Positions 1 to 5,584 of a stretch of DNA of 10,065 nt are shown piece by piece. The stretch comes from Minisyncoccota bacterium (GTDB lineage: Bacteria; Patescibacteriota; Minisyncoccia; UBA6257; XYB1-36-10). The stretch is from contig JAQVXM010000019.1 of assembly GCA_028709185.1 (NCBI GenBank), positions 1-10,065 of the forward strand, read 5' to 3'. A model generated the notes under the pieces. The model saw only the letters and a list, made by a program, of their open reading frames with translations. It did no database searches and was not told the origin of the DNA. Every line of letters begins with the position of its first letter. The first letter of the stretch is position 1. The position numbers and the translations under genes are program-made.

Positions 1-924
1 AAAAGTGGAAAAAAAGAACTTTTAATAATTGCTGATGATATTGAAGGAGAAGCGCTGGCGACTCTTATTCTTAATAAATTAAGGGGAACATTTAATGTGC
101 TTGCGGTTAAAGCTCCCGGATATGGAGATAGAAAAAAAGAAATGTTGCAGGATATTGCTATTGTTTCCGGAGCCAATTTTATTTCTAAGGATTTAGGTAA
201 AAAAATTGAGAATACGGATTTATCCGATTTAGGAGAAGCTCGTAGAGCGGTTTCGAGTAAAGATAATACGACAATCGTAGACGGGAAAGGAGAAAAGAAG
301 GAAATAGAGAATAGAGTTCTTCAGCTTAAGAAACAGTTGGAAGGAACCGACTCCAGTTTTGAAAAAGAAAAATTACAAGAGAGGATCGGCAAACTTTCGG
401 GAGGGGTGGCGGTAATAAAGGTGGGAGCGGCTACAGAAATCGAGCAGAAAGAAAAACAGCATCGAATAGAAGACGCGGTAGCTGCGACAAAAGCAGCGAT
501 TGAAGAAGGAATTGTGCCAGGAGGAGGCGTGGCGTTAGTGCGGGCGGCAGAAGCAGTAAAAGAACTTATTTCTACTTTTGATAAAGAAGCTTTACCGGAA
601 ATTGTGGGAGCAAAAATAATTTTAGAAGGGCTTTATGCTCCTTTAAAACAGATAGCTGAAAATGCCGGAGTGGAAGGGTCAGTAGTGCTTGATAAAGTTT
701 TAGCGGAAAAAGATGACTTTGGATTTGATGCTGCAGTTGGGGTTTATGGCCGGATGCTTGAAAAAGGAATTATTGATCCGACTAAAGTAACAAGATCAGC
801 TCTTGAAAATGCTGTGTCAATTTCATCTTTAATGCTGATTACGGAAGTAGTGGTGGCTGATATTCCGAAAAAAGAAGAGAAGGAACCGCATAATCATGGC
901 GGAGGAATGGGAATGGATTATTAA
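1..924 (+). CDS. groEL: Chaperonin GroEL (Hsp60), C-terminal part, 5' end outside window
   Basis: The 60-kDa chaperonin subunit forms the double-ring cytosolic folding chamber driven by ATP. The reading frame is open from base 1, giving 307 residues that match roughly the C-terminal 55% of a normal GroEL: the second half of the apical domain (EGEALATL, then VKAPGYGDR near fragment residues 35-45), the intermediate domain and the equatorial domain. The ATP-hydrolysis aspartate is kept in the IEDAVAAT segment (codon 472-474, equivalent to E. coli D398), as are the nucleotide-binding PGGGVAL stretch and the [11 protein letters not shown] motif. The flexible tail is [11 protein letters not shown], a short His-containing variant of the usual GGM repeat tail. 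GTG at 97 is an internal codon, not a start. Whether groES precedes it cannot be seen. The gene ends directly at a hairpin terminator. Identification is secure. Confidence 0.97.
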   Translation, partial: KSGKKELLIIADDIEGEALATLILNKLRGTFNVLAVKAPGYGDRKKEMLQDIAIVSGANFISKDLGKKIENTDLSDLGEARRAVSSKDNTTIVDGKGEKKEIENRVLQLKKQLEGTDSSFEKEKLQERIGKLSGGVAVIKVGAATEIEQKEKQHRIEDAVAATKAAIEEGIVPGGGVALVRAAEAVKELISTFDKEALPEIVGAKIILEGLYAPLKQIAENAGVEGSVVLDKVLAEKDDFGFDAAVGVYGRMLEKGIIDPTKVTRSALENAVSISSLMLITEVVVADIPKKEEKEPHNHGGGMGMDY

Positions 925-930
925 ATTAAA

Positions 931-952
931 AAAACCCGCGAAAGCGGGTTTT
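931..952. terminator. Hairpin terminator after groEL, probably bidirectional
   Basis: A perfect 9-bp stem (931-939 with 944-952) is closed by a GAAA tetraloop. On the plus strand the stem ends in TTTT, six bases after the groEL stop. On the minus strand the same stem is followed by a run of at least seven T, so it could also act as a second terminator behind the minus-strand RNA unit at 956-1090. Confidence 0.85.
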
Positions 953-955
953 AAA

Positions 956-1090
956 ATAAAAAGCTCCGGTGAGGTCGGAGCTTGGTTTAAACACAGGTGT
1001 TATGATAAAAAGGAGAAAGGTGAAGGAATACCTCACTAGAAGCGGAGAAGAGCAAGGACGCTTCTTATTCCTTTTCTAAAGGAGGAGCTT
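956..1090 (-). ncRNA. Candidate structured small RNA of unknown family
   Basis: This stretch has no protein gene but has the parts of an independent minus-strand transcript: a promoter at 1096-1124, a predicted 5' end near 1089-1090, and an intrinsic terminator at 961-983 followed by TTTTTATTTT. In minus-strand direction the folding elements are: an outer stem 1066-1073 with 1023-1030 (8 bp); directly inside it a 7-bp stem 1059-1065 with 1038-1044, enclosing a 14-nt loop; and a 7-nt bulge (1031-1037, AGTGAGG) between the two stems on the 3' side. The 7-nt loop of the terminator hairpin (ACCTCAC, 969-975) is fully complementary to 1030-1036, almost exactly that bulge, which predicts a loop-bulge pseudoknot. 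The first bases AAGCTCC (1084-1090) repeat the 5' arm of the terminator stem, so the 5' end could compete for the 3' arm or close the molecule. Near the 5' end it also carries CTCCTCCTTT, resembling the 16S anti-Shine-Dalgarno sequence. I do not see SRP, RNase P, tmRNA or 6S signatures. Function is unknown; ends are inferred. Confidence 0.55.
961..983 (-). terminator. Intrinsic terminator of the minus-strand RNA unit
   Basis: An 8-bp perfect stem (AAGCTCCG, 961-968, with 976-983) has a 7-nt loop at 969-975. On the minus strand it is followed at once by TTTTTATTTT; on the plus strand there is no T run, so the minus direction is favoured. The loop is complementary to 1030-1036 upstream in the same transcript. 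Confidence 0.7.
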
Positions 1091-1095
1091 CTTTT

Positions 1096-1124
1096 AGTTT
1101 ATTTTTTTGGTTATTTTTTGTCAA
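1096..1124 (-). promoter_or_regulatory. Sigma-70-type promoter for the minus-strand RNA
   Basis: Read on the minus strand: a perfect -35 TTGACA (1119-1124), a 17-bp A-rich spacer, and a -10 TAAACT (1096-1101, 4 of 6 to consensus). The expected start is near 1089-1090. It lies just past the terminator of the tgt unit, so it would start a separate transcript and not extend the upstream one. Confidence 0.6.
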
Positions 1125-1136
1125 TAATATAAAAAT

Positions 1137-1156
1137 GCCCCGATATGAATCGGGGC
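1137..1156 (-). terminator. Intrinsic terminator of the tgt / small membrane protein unit
   Basis: A perfect 8-bp GC-rich stem (GCCCCGAT, 1137-1144, with 1149-1156) has a 4-nt loop. On the minus strand it is followed by ATTTTTATATT and sits 7 bp after the stop of the 69-residue ORF. The plus-strand side lacks a comparable T run. Confidence 0.85.
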
Positions 1157-1163
1157 GATAATA

Positions 1164-1373
1164 TTATTCTAAAAAATTAGAACAATCTTTTTCTTTTTCG
1201 CAGGTAAGGCGGTTTATTTTTCTTTCCAATCTAATGGAAAAAAATTGAGTAGATTTGAAGAAAATAAAAATTAGCGGAATAAAAATAAACCAAGGCTCTT
1301 TTCTGAAAATAAATATTAAAATTGCAGAAAGAAAAACAAGAAGAATTGGAAAAAAGATGTTAGTTTTGGGCAT
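1164..1373 (-). CDS. Small two-helix membrane protein, function unknown
   Basis: A 69-residue protein that I do not recognise. It has two strongly hydrophobic segments, about residues 6-23 and 27-41, separated by a short RKEP turn. The hairpin is followed by a charged tail from about residue 45 (RLERKINRL) that ends with two cysteines six residues apart (TCEKEKDC). The start is well supported: AGGAGGG (1381-1387) lies 7 nt before the ATG, one of only two clear Shine-Dalgarno sites in the window. It is 45 bp downstream of tgt on the same strand and shares the terminator at 1137-1156, so it is probably co-transcribed. The association with tRNA modification may be positional only. It could be an inner-membrane peptide of unknown role; the Shine-Dalgarno site and terminator make a real gene likely. 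Confidence 0.7.
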   Translation of the reverse strand: MPKTNIFFPILLVFLSAILIFIFRKEPWFIFIPLIFIFFKSTQFFSIRLERKINRLTCEKEKDCSNFLE

Positions 1374-1418
1374 TGTTTTGCCCTCCTTTTTTATTTTTTA
1401 AAAATGAAGCTTTTGATA

Positions 1419-2627
1419 TTATGCATTCTTTTTTGTTTTTTTCAAGCTGTTGTATCGAGCGAGCCATTTTTCTTTAAATTCTTTAAAGTTTCCGTCTAAT
1501 ATAGATTGTCTTATTTTTTCTACCAGATTTTGGAACCAAAAAATATTGTGAAAAGTCAAGAGTTTTACAATCTCTTTTTTTTCTTTTGGAGATCCTGATT
1601 TGAGTATCTTTTTTATGTCTTTTTTTGTTTTTGAAATACAAGCGGGGCAGGAGCAATCTTTTTCAATGGGATTTTTATCTTCCGGTTTTTCGCCTTTATG
1701 CAGGTCAATTCTTCCAAGCGAAGTATAAACTGAGCCGTGGCGCGCTTCGCGAGTAGGAATAACGCAGTCAAAAGTGTCCAGTCCTTTTTCCACTCCGGTA
1801 AAAATATCTTCCGGTTTGCCAATACCTAAAAGATGGCGAGGGAGTTCCGGACGCTTATTTAAAATCGGAGAAAGCCAACCGAGAATTTTTTTCATATCTT
1901 TTTTATTTTTACCAAGAGGTCCACCTATAGCTATTCCTTTAAAAGGAAGACTTAAAATAAATTTGGCGGATTTTTCTCTCAAGTCTTTAAATTCTCCGCC
2001 TTGAATGATGCCGAAGGCGGCTTGTTTGCTTTTTTTGAACTTTAGAAAATCTTTTGCCCAAGCGTGAGTTCTTTTTAACGATTTTTTAGTGTAGGCGTAA
2101 GAATGAAAAGGAGAAGTGCATTCGTCAAAAGCAAGAATAATATTGGCGCCTATTTTTTCCTGAATTTTGACCGATTCTTTGGGACCTAAAAATTTTTTCC
2201 GGCCTTTTTCGTCTGTAAAGAAAGCGCCATCATCAGTTATCTTAACAAGATTTTGATCTGTTTTAATCGGCTGATTTTTTTCGGGGAAAAATCCGATTTT
2301 ACCAATGCCATGTTCACGGCCGAAACCAAAACTGAAAACCTGAAAACCGCCGCTGTCGGTTATGGTTAAACCGGAAAAATTCATAAACTTATTAAGGCCT
2401 CCGGCTTTTTTTATATCGTCCGCTTTTTTAGTGCGGATTCCCAAGTGATAAGTATTAGCAATCAAGGCTTTAACATTTTTTAAGGATTTTTTATCAAGCA
2501 TACGAACTTCGGCATCAGTGCCAGCAAAAACATAAAGAGGGGTGGGAAATTCGCCGCTGGCGGTTTTGATAATTCCAGCGCGGGCATAGCTGTTCTTTAC
2601 TTTTTTTATTTCTTGAAAAGAAAACAT
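1419..2627 (-). CDS. tgt: tRNA-guanine transglycosylase (queuine tRNA-ribosyltransferase)
   Basis: Exchanges guanine-34 of tRNAs with GUN anticodons for a queuosine precursor (preQ1 in most bacteria) on a TIM-barrel, zinc-containing enzyme in the cytosol. Numbered from the ATG at 2627 (402 residues): TDSGGFQ with Asp91, FDECT with Asp168, GIIQGG with Gln209, and the nucleophile Asp287 in FDCVIPTR; the zinc site is Cys325, Cys327, Cys330 and His360. All catalytic and metal residues are present. Two oddities stand out. The loop normally reading GGLAVGE, which contacts the base, is GGPLGKN (235-241), one residue shorter and without the Glu. There is also an insertion of about 20-25 residues after FSFGFG compared with E. 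coli Tgt. I chose the ATG at 2627 because the alignment with E. coli Tgt begins right there (FSFQEI against FELDT). A TTG at 2663 would add 12 hydrophobic residues without a ribosome site. No Shine-Dalgarno site precedes either start. Confidence 0.93.
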   Translation of the reverse strand: MFSFQEIKKVKNSYARAGIIKTASGEFPTPLYVFAGTDAEVRMLDKKSLKNVKALIANTYHLGIRTKKADDIKKAGGLNKFMNFSGLTITDSGGFQVFSFGFGREHGIGKIGFFPEKNQPIKTDQNLVKITDDGAFFTDEKGRKKFLGPKESVKIQEKIGANIILAFDECTSPFHSYAYTKKSLKRTHAWAKDFLKFKKSKQAAFGIIQGGEFKDLREKSAKFILSLPFKGIAIGGPLGKNKKDMKKILGWLSPILNKRPELPRHLLGIGKPEDIFTGVEKGLDTFDCVIPTREARHGSVYTSLGRIDLHKGEKPEDKNPIEKDCSCPACISKTKKDIKKILKSGSPKEKKEIVKLLTFHNIFWFQNLVEKIRQSILDGNFKEFKEKWLARYNSLKKTKKNA

Positions 2628-2634
2628 TAAAAGA

Positions 2635-2663
2635 ACAATAAATAAAATAAGAGAATAAATCAA
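2635..2663 (-). promoter_or_regulatory. Possible promoter for tgt giving a leaderless mRNA
   Basis: On the minus strand TTGATT (2658-2663), a 17-bp spacer and TATTGT (2635-2640, 4 of 6) place the expected transcription start on or next to the tgt ATG at 2627. This would fit the missing ribosome site, but in such AT-rich DNA a 4-of-6 box is weak evidence. Confidence 0.3.
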
Positions 2664-2738
2664 TTTTTATTTTTTTCCTTTGACTTTAATTAAAAGTGGT
2701 TTTAATAATTTAAGATATAGAAGAGAAAAGATGTAAAC

Positions 2739-2766
2739 TTGACTTTTTATTTAAGAGTTGTATAAT
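2739..2766 (+). promoter_or_regulatory. Promoter of the 56-residue membrane peptide gene
   Basis: TTGACT (2739-2744, 5 of 6), a 16-bp spacer, and a perfect TATAAT (2761-2766). The expected start near 2773 leaves a leader of about 34 nt containing the Shine-Dalgarno site of the next gene. It lies in the 179-bp divergent gap between tgt and this gene; the rest of that gap is AT-rich with no further structure that I can see. Confidence 0.75.
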
Positions 2767-2806
2767 TTAAAAAGAATTTAAAAAAAAGCGGAAGAAGGAG
2801 AAGAAA

Positions 2807-2977
2807 ATGGAAAAAAATAATGGTTTGTTATTGTCGGTTTTAAAAAGAAGATTAAGCGGTCTAGCCTTAGTAGCTGCGGGATCTTTTATTTTTGGTTTTT
2901 TACCGTTTGGCGGACCGTTTAGCATTATAATTGGTATGATTATTACTGCAGCGGGTTTGTCGCTGATAACTTGTTAA
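2807..2977 (+). CDS. 56-residue two-helix membrane peptide, function unknown
   Basis: A very short gene that I do not recognise. The peptide has a basic N-terminus (MEKNNG..., KRR at residues 13-15), a hydrophobic segment at about 17-32, a PFGGPF turn at 33-38, and a second hydrophobic segment at about 39-55, ending in a cysteine as its last residue. The positive-inside rule suggests that both ends face the cytoplasm. Evidence that it is real is contextual but strong: a near-consensus promoter at 2739-2766, a Shine-Dalgarno GGAG (2797-2800) 6 nt before the ATG, and a dedicated terminator 14 bp after the stop. It is therefore monocistronic and probably well expressed. It has no toxin-antitoxin partner in view. 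It could be a small membrane regulator or structural peptide; nothing in the sequence decides this. Confidence 0.72.
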   Translation: MEKNNGLLLSVLKRRLSGLALVAAGSFIFGFLPFGGPFSIIIGMIITAAGLSLITC

Positions 2978-2990
2978 TTTTTTTATTTTT

Positions 2991-3016
2991 AAACCCCCTT
3001 ATTATTAGGGGGTTTT
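2991..3016 (+). terminator. Intrinsic terminator of the 56-residue peptide gene
   Basis: A perfect 9-bp stem (AAACCCCCT, 2991-2999, with 3007-3015) and a 7-nt AT loop are followed by TATTTT. It isolates the small gene from the lemA operon promoter, which begins a few bases later. Confidence 0.88.
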
Positions 3017-3019
3017 ATT

Positions 3020-3048
3020 TTGACAGAGGAGAAGCAGTTTTCTATAAT
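3020..3048 (+). promoter_or_regulatory. Consensus sigma-70 promoter of the lemA-greA-lysS-serS-ftsQ operon
   Basis: A perfect TTGACA (3020-3025), a 17-bp spacer and a perfect TATAAT (3043-3048). Transcription should start near 3055, leaving a leader of about 28 nt before lemA with no Shine-Dalgarno site. The -35 box immediately follows the T run of the preceding terminator. No operator-like repeat is visible around it. Confidence 0.88.
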
Positions 3049-3082
3049 AAACTTATTATAAATAAACACTATTTTTAAGTTT

Positions 3083-3634
3083 ATGAGCTTTTTTTATTTG
3101 TTTCTTTTATTCATAGCCGTTGTTATTGTATGGCTTGTTTTTACATTTAACAGGTTGGTGGTTTTAAGAATGAGATCGAAAGAAGCTTTATCTGATGTTG
3201 ATGTTCAATTAAAGAGGCGTTTTGATTTGATTCCTAATTTAGTAGAAACAGTAAAAGGATATATGGAGCATGAAAAAGAAACACTGACAAAAGTAACGGA
3301 AGCTAGAAGTCAGGTAGCGGAGGGAGGAAATGCTCTTGAAAGAGAAAAGGCGGAAAATGTTCTTTCAAATACCTTAAAGACATTGTTTGCGGTAGCGGAA
3401 GGATATCCGGATTTAAAAGCTAACGCTAATTTTCTTGATTTACAGAGAGAATTGGCTGATACGGAAAATAAGATTCAGGCATCGCGTCGGTTTTACAATA
3501 CAACAACGATGGAATTGAATACAAAAATTGAAGTTTTTCCGACTAATCTATTAGCGGGCATATTAGGGTTTAAAAAAATGGAATTTTTTAAAGCAGAAGA
3601 TGGCGAACGGGAGAATGTTAAGGTAACTTTTTAA
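3083..3634 (+). CDS. lemA: LemA family membrane protein
   Basis: A 183-residue protein with one N-terminal membrane helix (about residues 4-22) and a long helical body. The family hallmarks are clear and in order: NRLVVLR (23-29), SDVDVQLKRR (37-46) followed by DLIPNLVETVKGY (48-60), then YPDLKAN, a TENKI segment and IEVFPTNLLAGILGF near the C-terminus. Length is normal for the family. The biochemical role of LemA is not settled; the fold is known as a helical bundle outside the membrane. The ATG has no Shine-Dalgarno site, which is usual for this window, and the start is fixed by the membrane helix right behind it. It is the first gene of the operon, 16 bp ahead of greA. Elsewhere lemA often sits beside an htpX protease or TPM-domain gene; here neither is present. 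Confidence 0.95.
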   Translation: MSFFYLFLLFIAVVIVWLVFTFNRLVVLRMRSKEALSDVDVQLKRRFDLIPNLVETVKGYMEHEKETLTKVTEARSQVAEGGNALEREKAENVLSNTLKTLFAVAEGYPDLKANANFLDLQRELADTENKIQASRRFYNTTTMELNTKIEVFPTNLLAGILGFKKMEFFKAEDGERENVKVTF

Positions 3635-3650
3635 AATTAATAAAAAATAA

Positions 3651-4112
3651 ATGTCAACTTATTATTTATCAAAAGAAAGAATAGAAGAGCTGAAGGAAGA
3701 GCTTAAGGATTTAACAACTAACAAAAGAATGGAAGTTGCGGAGAAATTAAAAAGAGCAAAAGAGTTTGGAGATTTATCGGAAAATTCAGAATATAACGAG
3801 GCAAAAGATGAACAAGCCAGATTAGAAAGAAGAATTATGGAAGTGGAGGATGTTTTAAAAAATTCAGAGTTGATAAAAAAATCTGCCAAAGGAGAAATAG
3901 TCGAAATTGGTTCGGCAGTAACAGTGGAAAAAAATGGGAAAGAAAAAATAAATTATATTATTGTCGGATCTCAAGAAGCTAATCCTGATGAAGGAAAAAT
4001 ATCCAATGAATCATTGGTGGGTGGAGCTCTTTTAGGAAAAGCGGTTGGAGAAACTGTTGAAGTAAAAACTTTAAACGGGGAAAATAGCTATAAAATAATT
4101 TCTATCGAATAA
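3651..4112 (+). CDS. greA: Transcription elongation factor GreA
   Basis: GreA binds the secondary channel of RNA polymerase and stimulates cleavage of backtracked transcripts. The 153-residue protein has the usual two parts: an N-terminal coiled-coil hairpin (about residues 5-75), whose tip carries the catalytic acidic pair Asp41 and Glu44 in GDLSENSEY, and a C-terminal FKBP-like domain (about 80-153) ending with GALLGKAVGETVEV and a final YKIISIE strand. The family's conserved Ser-Pro in the C-terminal domain is Ser-Leu here (ESLVGGAL). Length is slightly under the 158 residues of E. coli GreA. It starts 16 bp after lemA and ends 2 bp before lysS, so translation with lysS is probably coupled. 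There is no Shine-Dalgarno site. GreA is preferred over GreB because of length and the basic-patch region. Confidence 0.95.
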   Translation: MSTYYLSKERIEELKEELKDLTTNKRMEVAEKLKRAKEFGDLSENSEYNEAKDEQARLERRIMEVEDVLKNSELIKKSAKGEIVEIGSAVTVEKNGKEKINYIIVGSQEANPDEGKISNESLVGGALLGKAVGETVEVKTLNGENSYKIISIE

Positions 4113-4114
4113 AA

Positions 4115-5566
4115 ATGCTTGAGGAGATAATAAAAGAAAGAAAGAAAAAGATTGAAAAAATGAGAAAGGCGGGAATTGATCCGTATCCCGCGGAAGTAAA
4201 AAGAAGCCAGACAATTGGGGAGGTTTTGGATAATTTTTCCAAATTAGAAAGAATAAAAAAGAAAGTTTCTTTTTCCGGAAGGATAAGGGGTATAAGAAAT
4301 CAGGGAAAAATAATTTTTTCAGATATAGAAGATGATAGCGGAAGAATCCAGCTTGTCATAAAAAAAGAGAATTTAAAAGATTTTGATTTTTTAGTTGATG
4401 TTTTAGATGCGGGTGATTTTGTAGAAGTGGAAGGATATCTTTTTATAACGAAAAGAGGGGAAAGAAGCTTGGAAGTGAAAAAAGTAAGAATACTTACAAA
4501 ATCTTTAAGGACATTGCCTAGTGATTACTACGGAATTGGAGATTCAGAGACGCGGTTGCGTAAAAGGTATTTGGATTTAATTTTAAATAAGGAAACAAAA
4601 GATCTTTTTTTAAAAAAAGCTAAGTTTTGGCAATCTTTTAGAAACTATCTTTTAAAAGAAAAATTTTTAGAAGTAGAAACACCGATTTTAGAAACTATGC
4701 CTGGAGGAGCGGATGCTGAACCGTTTAAAACTCGTTATAATGCCCTCGGAGAAGATTTTTATTTGAGAATATCATTAGAGATCGCTTTAAAAAAATTATT
4801 AGTAGGCGGGTTTGAAAGAATTTTTGAAATAGGAAGAATTTTTAGAAATGAAGGAATAGACGCAGAGCATTTGCAGGATTATACCCAGCTTGAATTTTAT
4901 TATGCTTTTGCTGATTATAACGATTTGATGAAAATGGTGGAAAAAATGTATAAGTTTGTCATTAAAGAAACTTTCGGAAAGATGGTTTTTGAGCAAGAAG
5001 GGAAGAAAGCAGATTTCTCAAAGAAATGGGAGGTGATTGATTATTATGATATTTTTAAGAAGAGATCCGGAATTGATTTGAAAACATGCACAAAAAAAGA
5101 TTTAATAAAGAAAGTAAAAGAACTAAAACTTAAAGAAGTGAAGGGTCTTGGCGAAGGAAGATTGATTGATTTAATTTTTAAAAAAACGGCGAGACCAACG
5201 ATTATTGGTCCGGCATTTCTTGTTAATCCGCCGGTTTCCATTGAACCTTTAGCTAAAAGACACAGAAAGGAAGAAAAAAGAGTGGAGAGATTTCAAGTAA
5301 TGGCTTTTGGCACTGAGCTTGGCAAAGGATTTTCGGAAGCTAATGATCCGGTTGATCAGAGAGAAAGATTTGAAGAACAGATGAGACTTAGAGAGGGAGG
5401 AGACAAGGAAGCACAAAGGCTAGATGAGGAATTTTTAGAAGCTTTGGAATATGGCATGCCACCTGCGGCCGGATTTGGAGTTTCTGAAAGATTATTTTCA
5501 GTTTTATCCGGAAAACCGATAAGAGAATGTGTTTTTTTTCCGGCAATGAGAAAAAATAAGGATTAA
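4115..5566 (+). CDS. lysS: Lysyl-tRNA synthetase, class II
   Basis: Charges tRNA-Lys using lysine and ATP. The 483-residue protein is somewhat shorter than E. coli LysS (505). An N-terminal OB-fold that reads the anticodon spans about 51-125 (VSFSGRIRGI onward). The class II core has motif 1 with FLEVETPIL (184-192), the GGADAEPF lysine-site segment (197-204), motif 2 FRNEG (243-247), ELGKGFSEANDPVDQ (401-415) and motif 3 GFGVSER (453-459), then FFPAMR. After motif 2 the usual HNPEFT is HLQDYT (252-257), and motif 3 reads SERL in place of the common IDRM; the ATP arginines remain. These are family-level variants and not damage. It begins 2 bp after greA and ends 18 bp before serS. There is no Shine-Dalgarno site. 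Confidence 0.96.
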   Translation: MLEEIIKERKKKIEKMRKAGIDPYPAEVKRSQTIGEVLDNFSKLERIKKKVSFSGRIRGIRNQGKIIFSDIEDDSGRIQLVIKKENLKDFDFLVDVLDAGDFVEVEGYLFITKRGERSLEVKKVRILTKSLRTLPSDYYGIGDSETRLRKRYLDLILNKETKDLFLKKAKFWQSFRNYLLKEKFLEVETPILETMPGGADAEPFKTRYNALGEDFYLRISLEIALKKLLVGGFERIFEIGRIFRNEGIDAEHLQDYTQLEFYYAFADYNDLMKMVEKMYKFVIKETFGKMVFEQEGKKADFSKKWEVIDYYDIFKKRSGIDLKTCTKKDLIKKVKELKLKEVKGLGEGRLIDLIFKKTARPTIIGPAFLVNPPVSIEPLAKRHRKEEKRVERFQVMAFGTELGKGFSEANDPVDQRERFEEQMRLREGGDKEAQRLDEEFLEALEYGMPPAAGFGVSERLFSVLSGKPIRECVFFPAMRKNKD

Positions 5567-5584
5567 AATTAATTTCCAAAAAAT

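Noticed and set aside
1002..1079. A 25-codon plus-strand frame (ATG at 1002) within the gap after groEL
   Set aside because: It has a basic, low-complexity product, no convincing promoter in front, and overlaps the stems of the candidate RNA; the base pairing explains the sequence better.
1078..1085. AAAGGAGG on the plus strand as a ribosome binding site
   Set aside because: No ATG, GTG or TTG start lies at a usable distance downstream and no open frame follows.
1076..1097. Hairpin CTAAAGGAG...CTTCTTTTAG followed by a T run on the plus strand, as a plus-strand terminator
   Set aside because: The stem needs two G-T pairs, its loop is tiny, and no plus-strand promoter supports a transcript reaching it after the groEL terminator; it also overlaps the minus-strand promoter region.
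2628..2663. Longer Tgt starting at the TTG at 2663
   Set aside because: The extra 12 residues are hydrophobic and lie before the region that aligns to known Tgt N-termini; there is no ribosome site.
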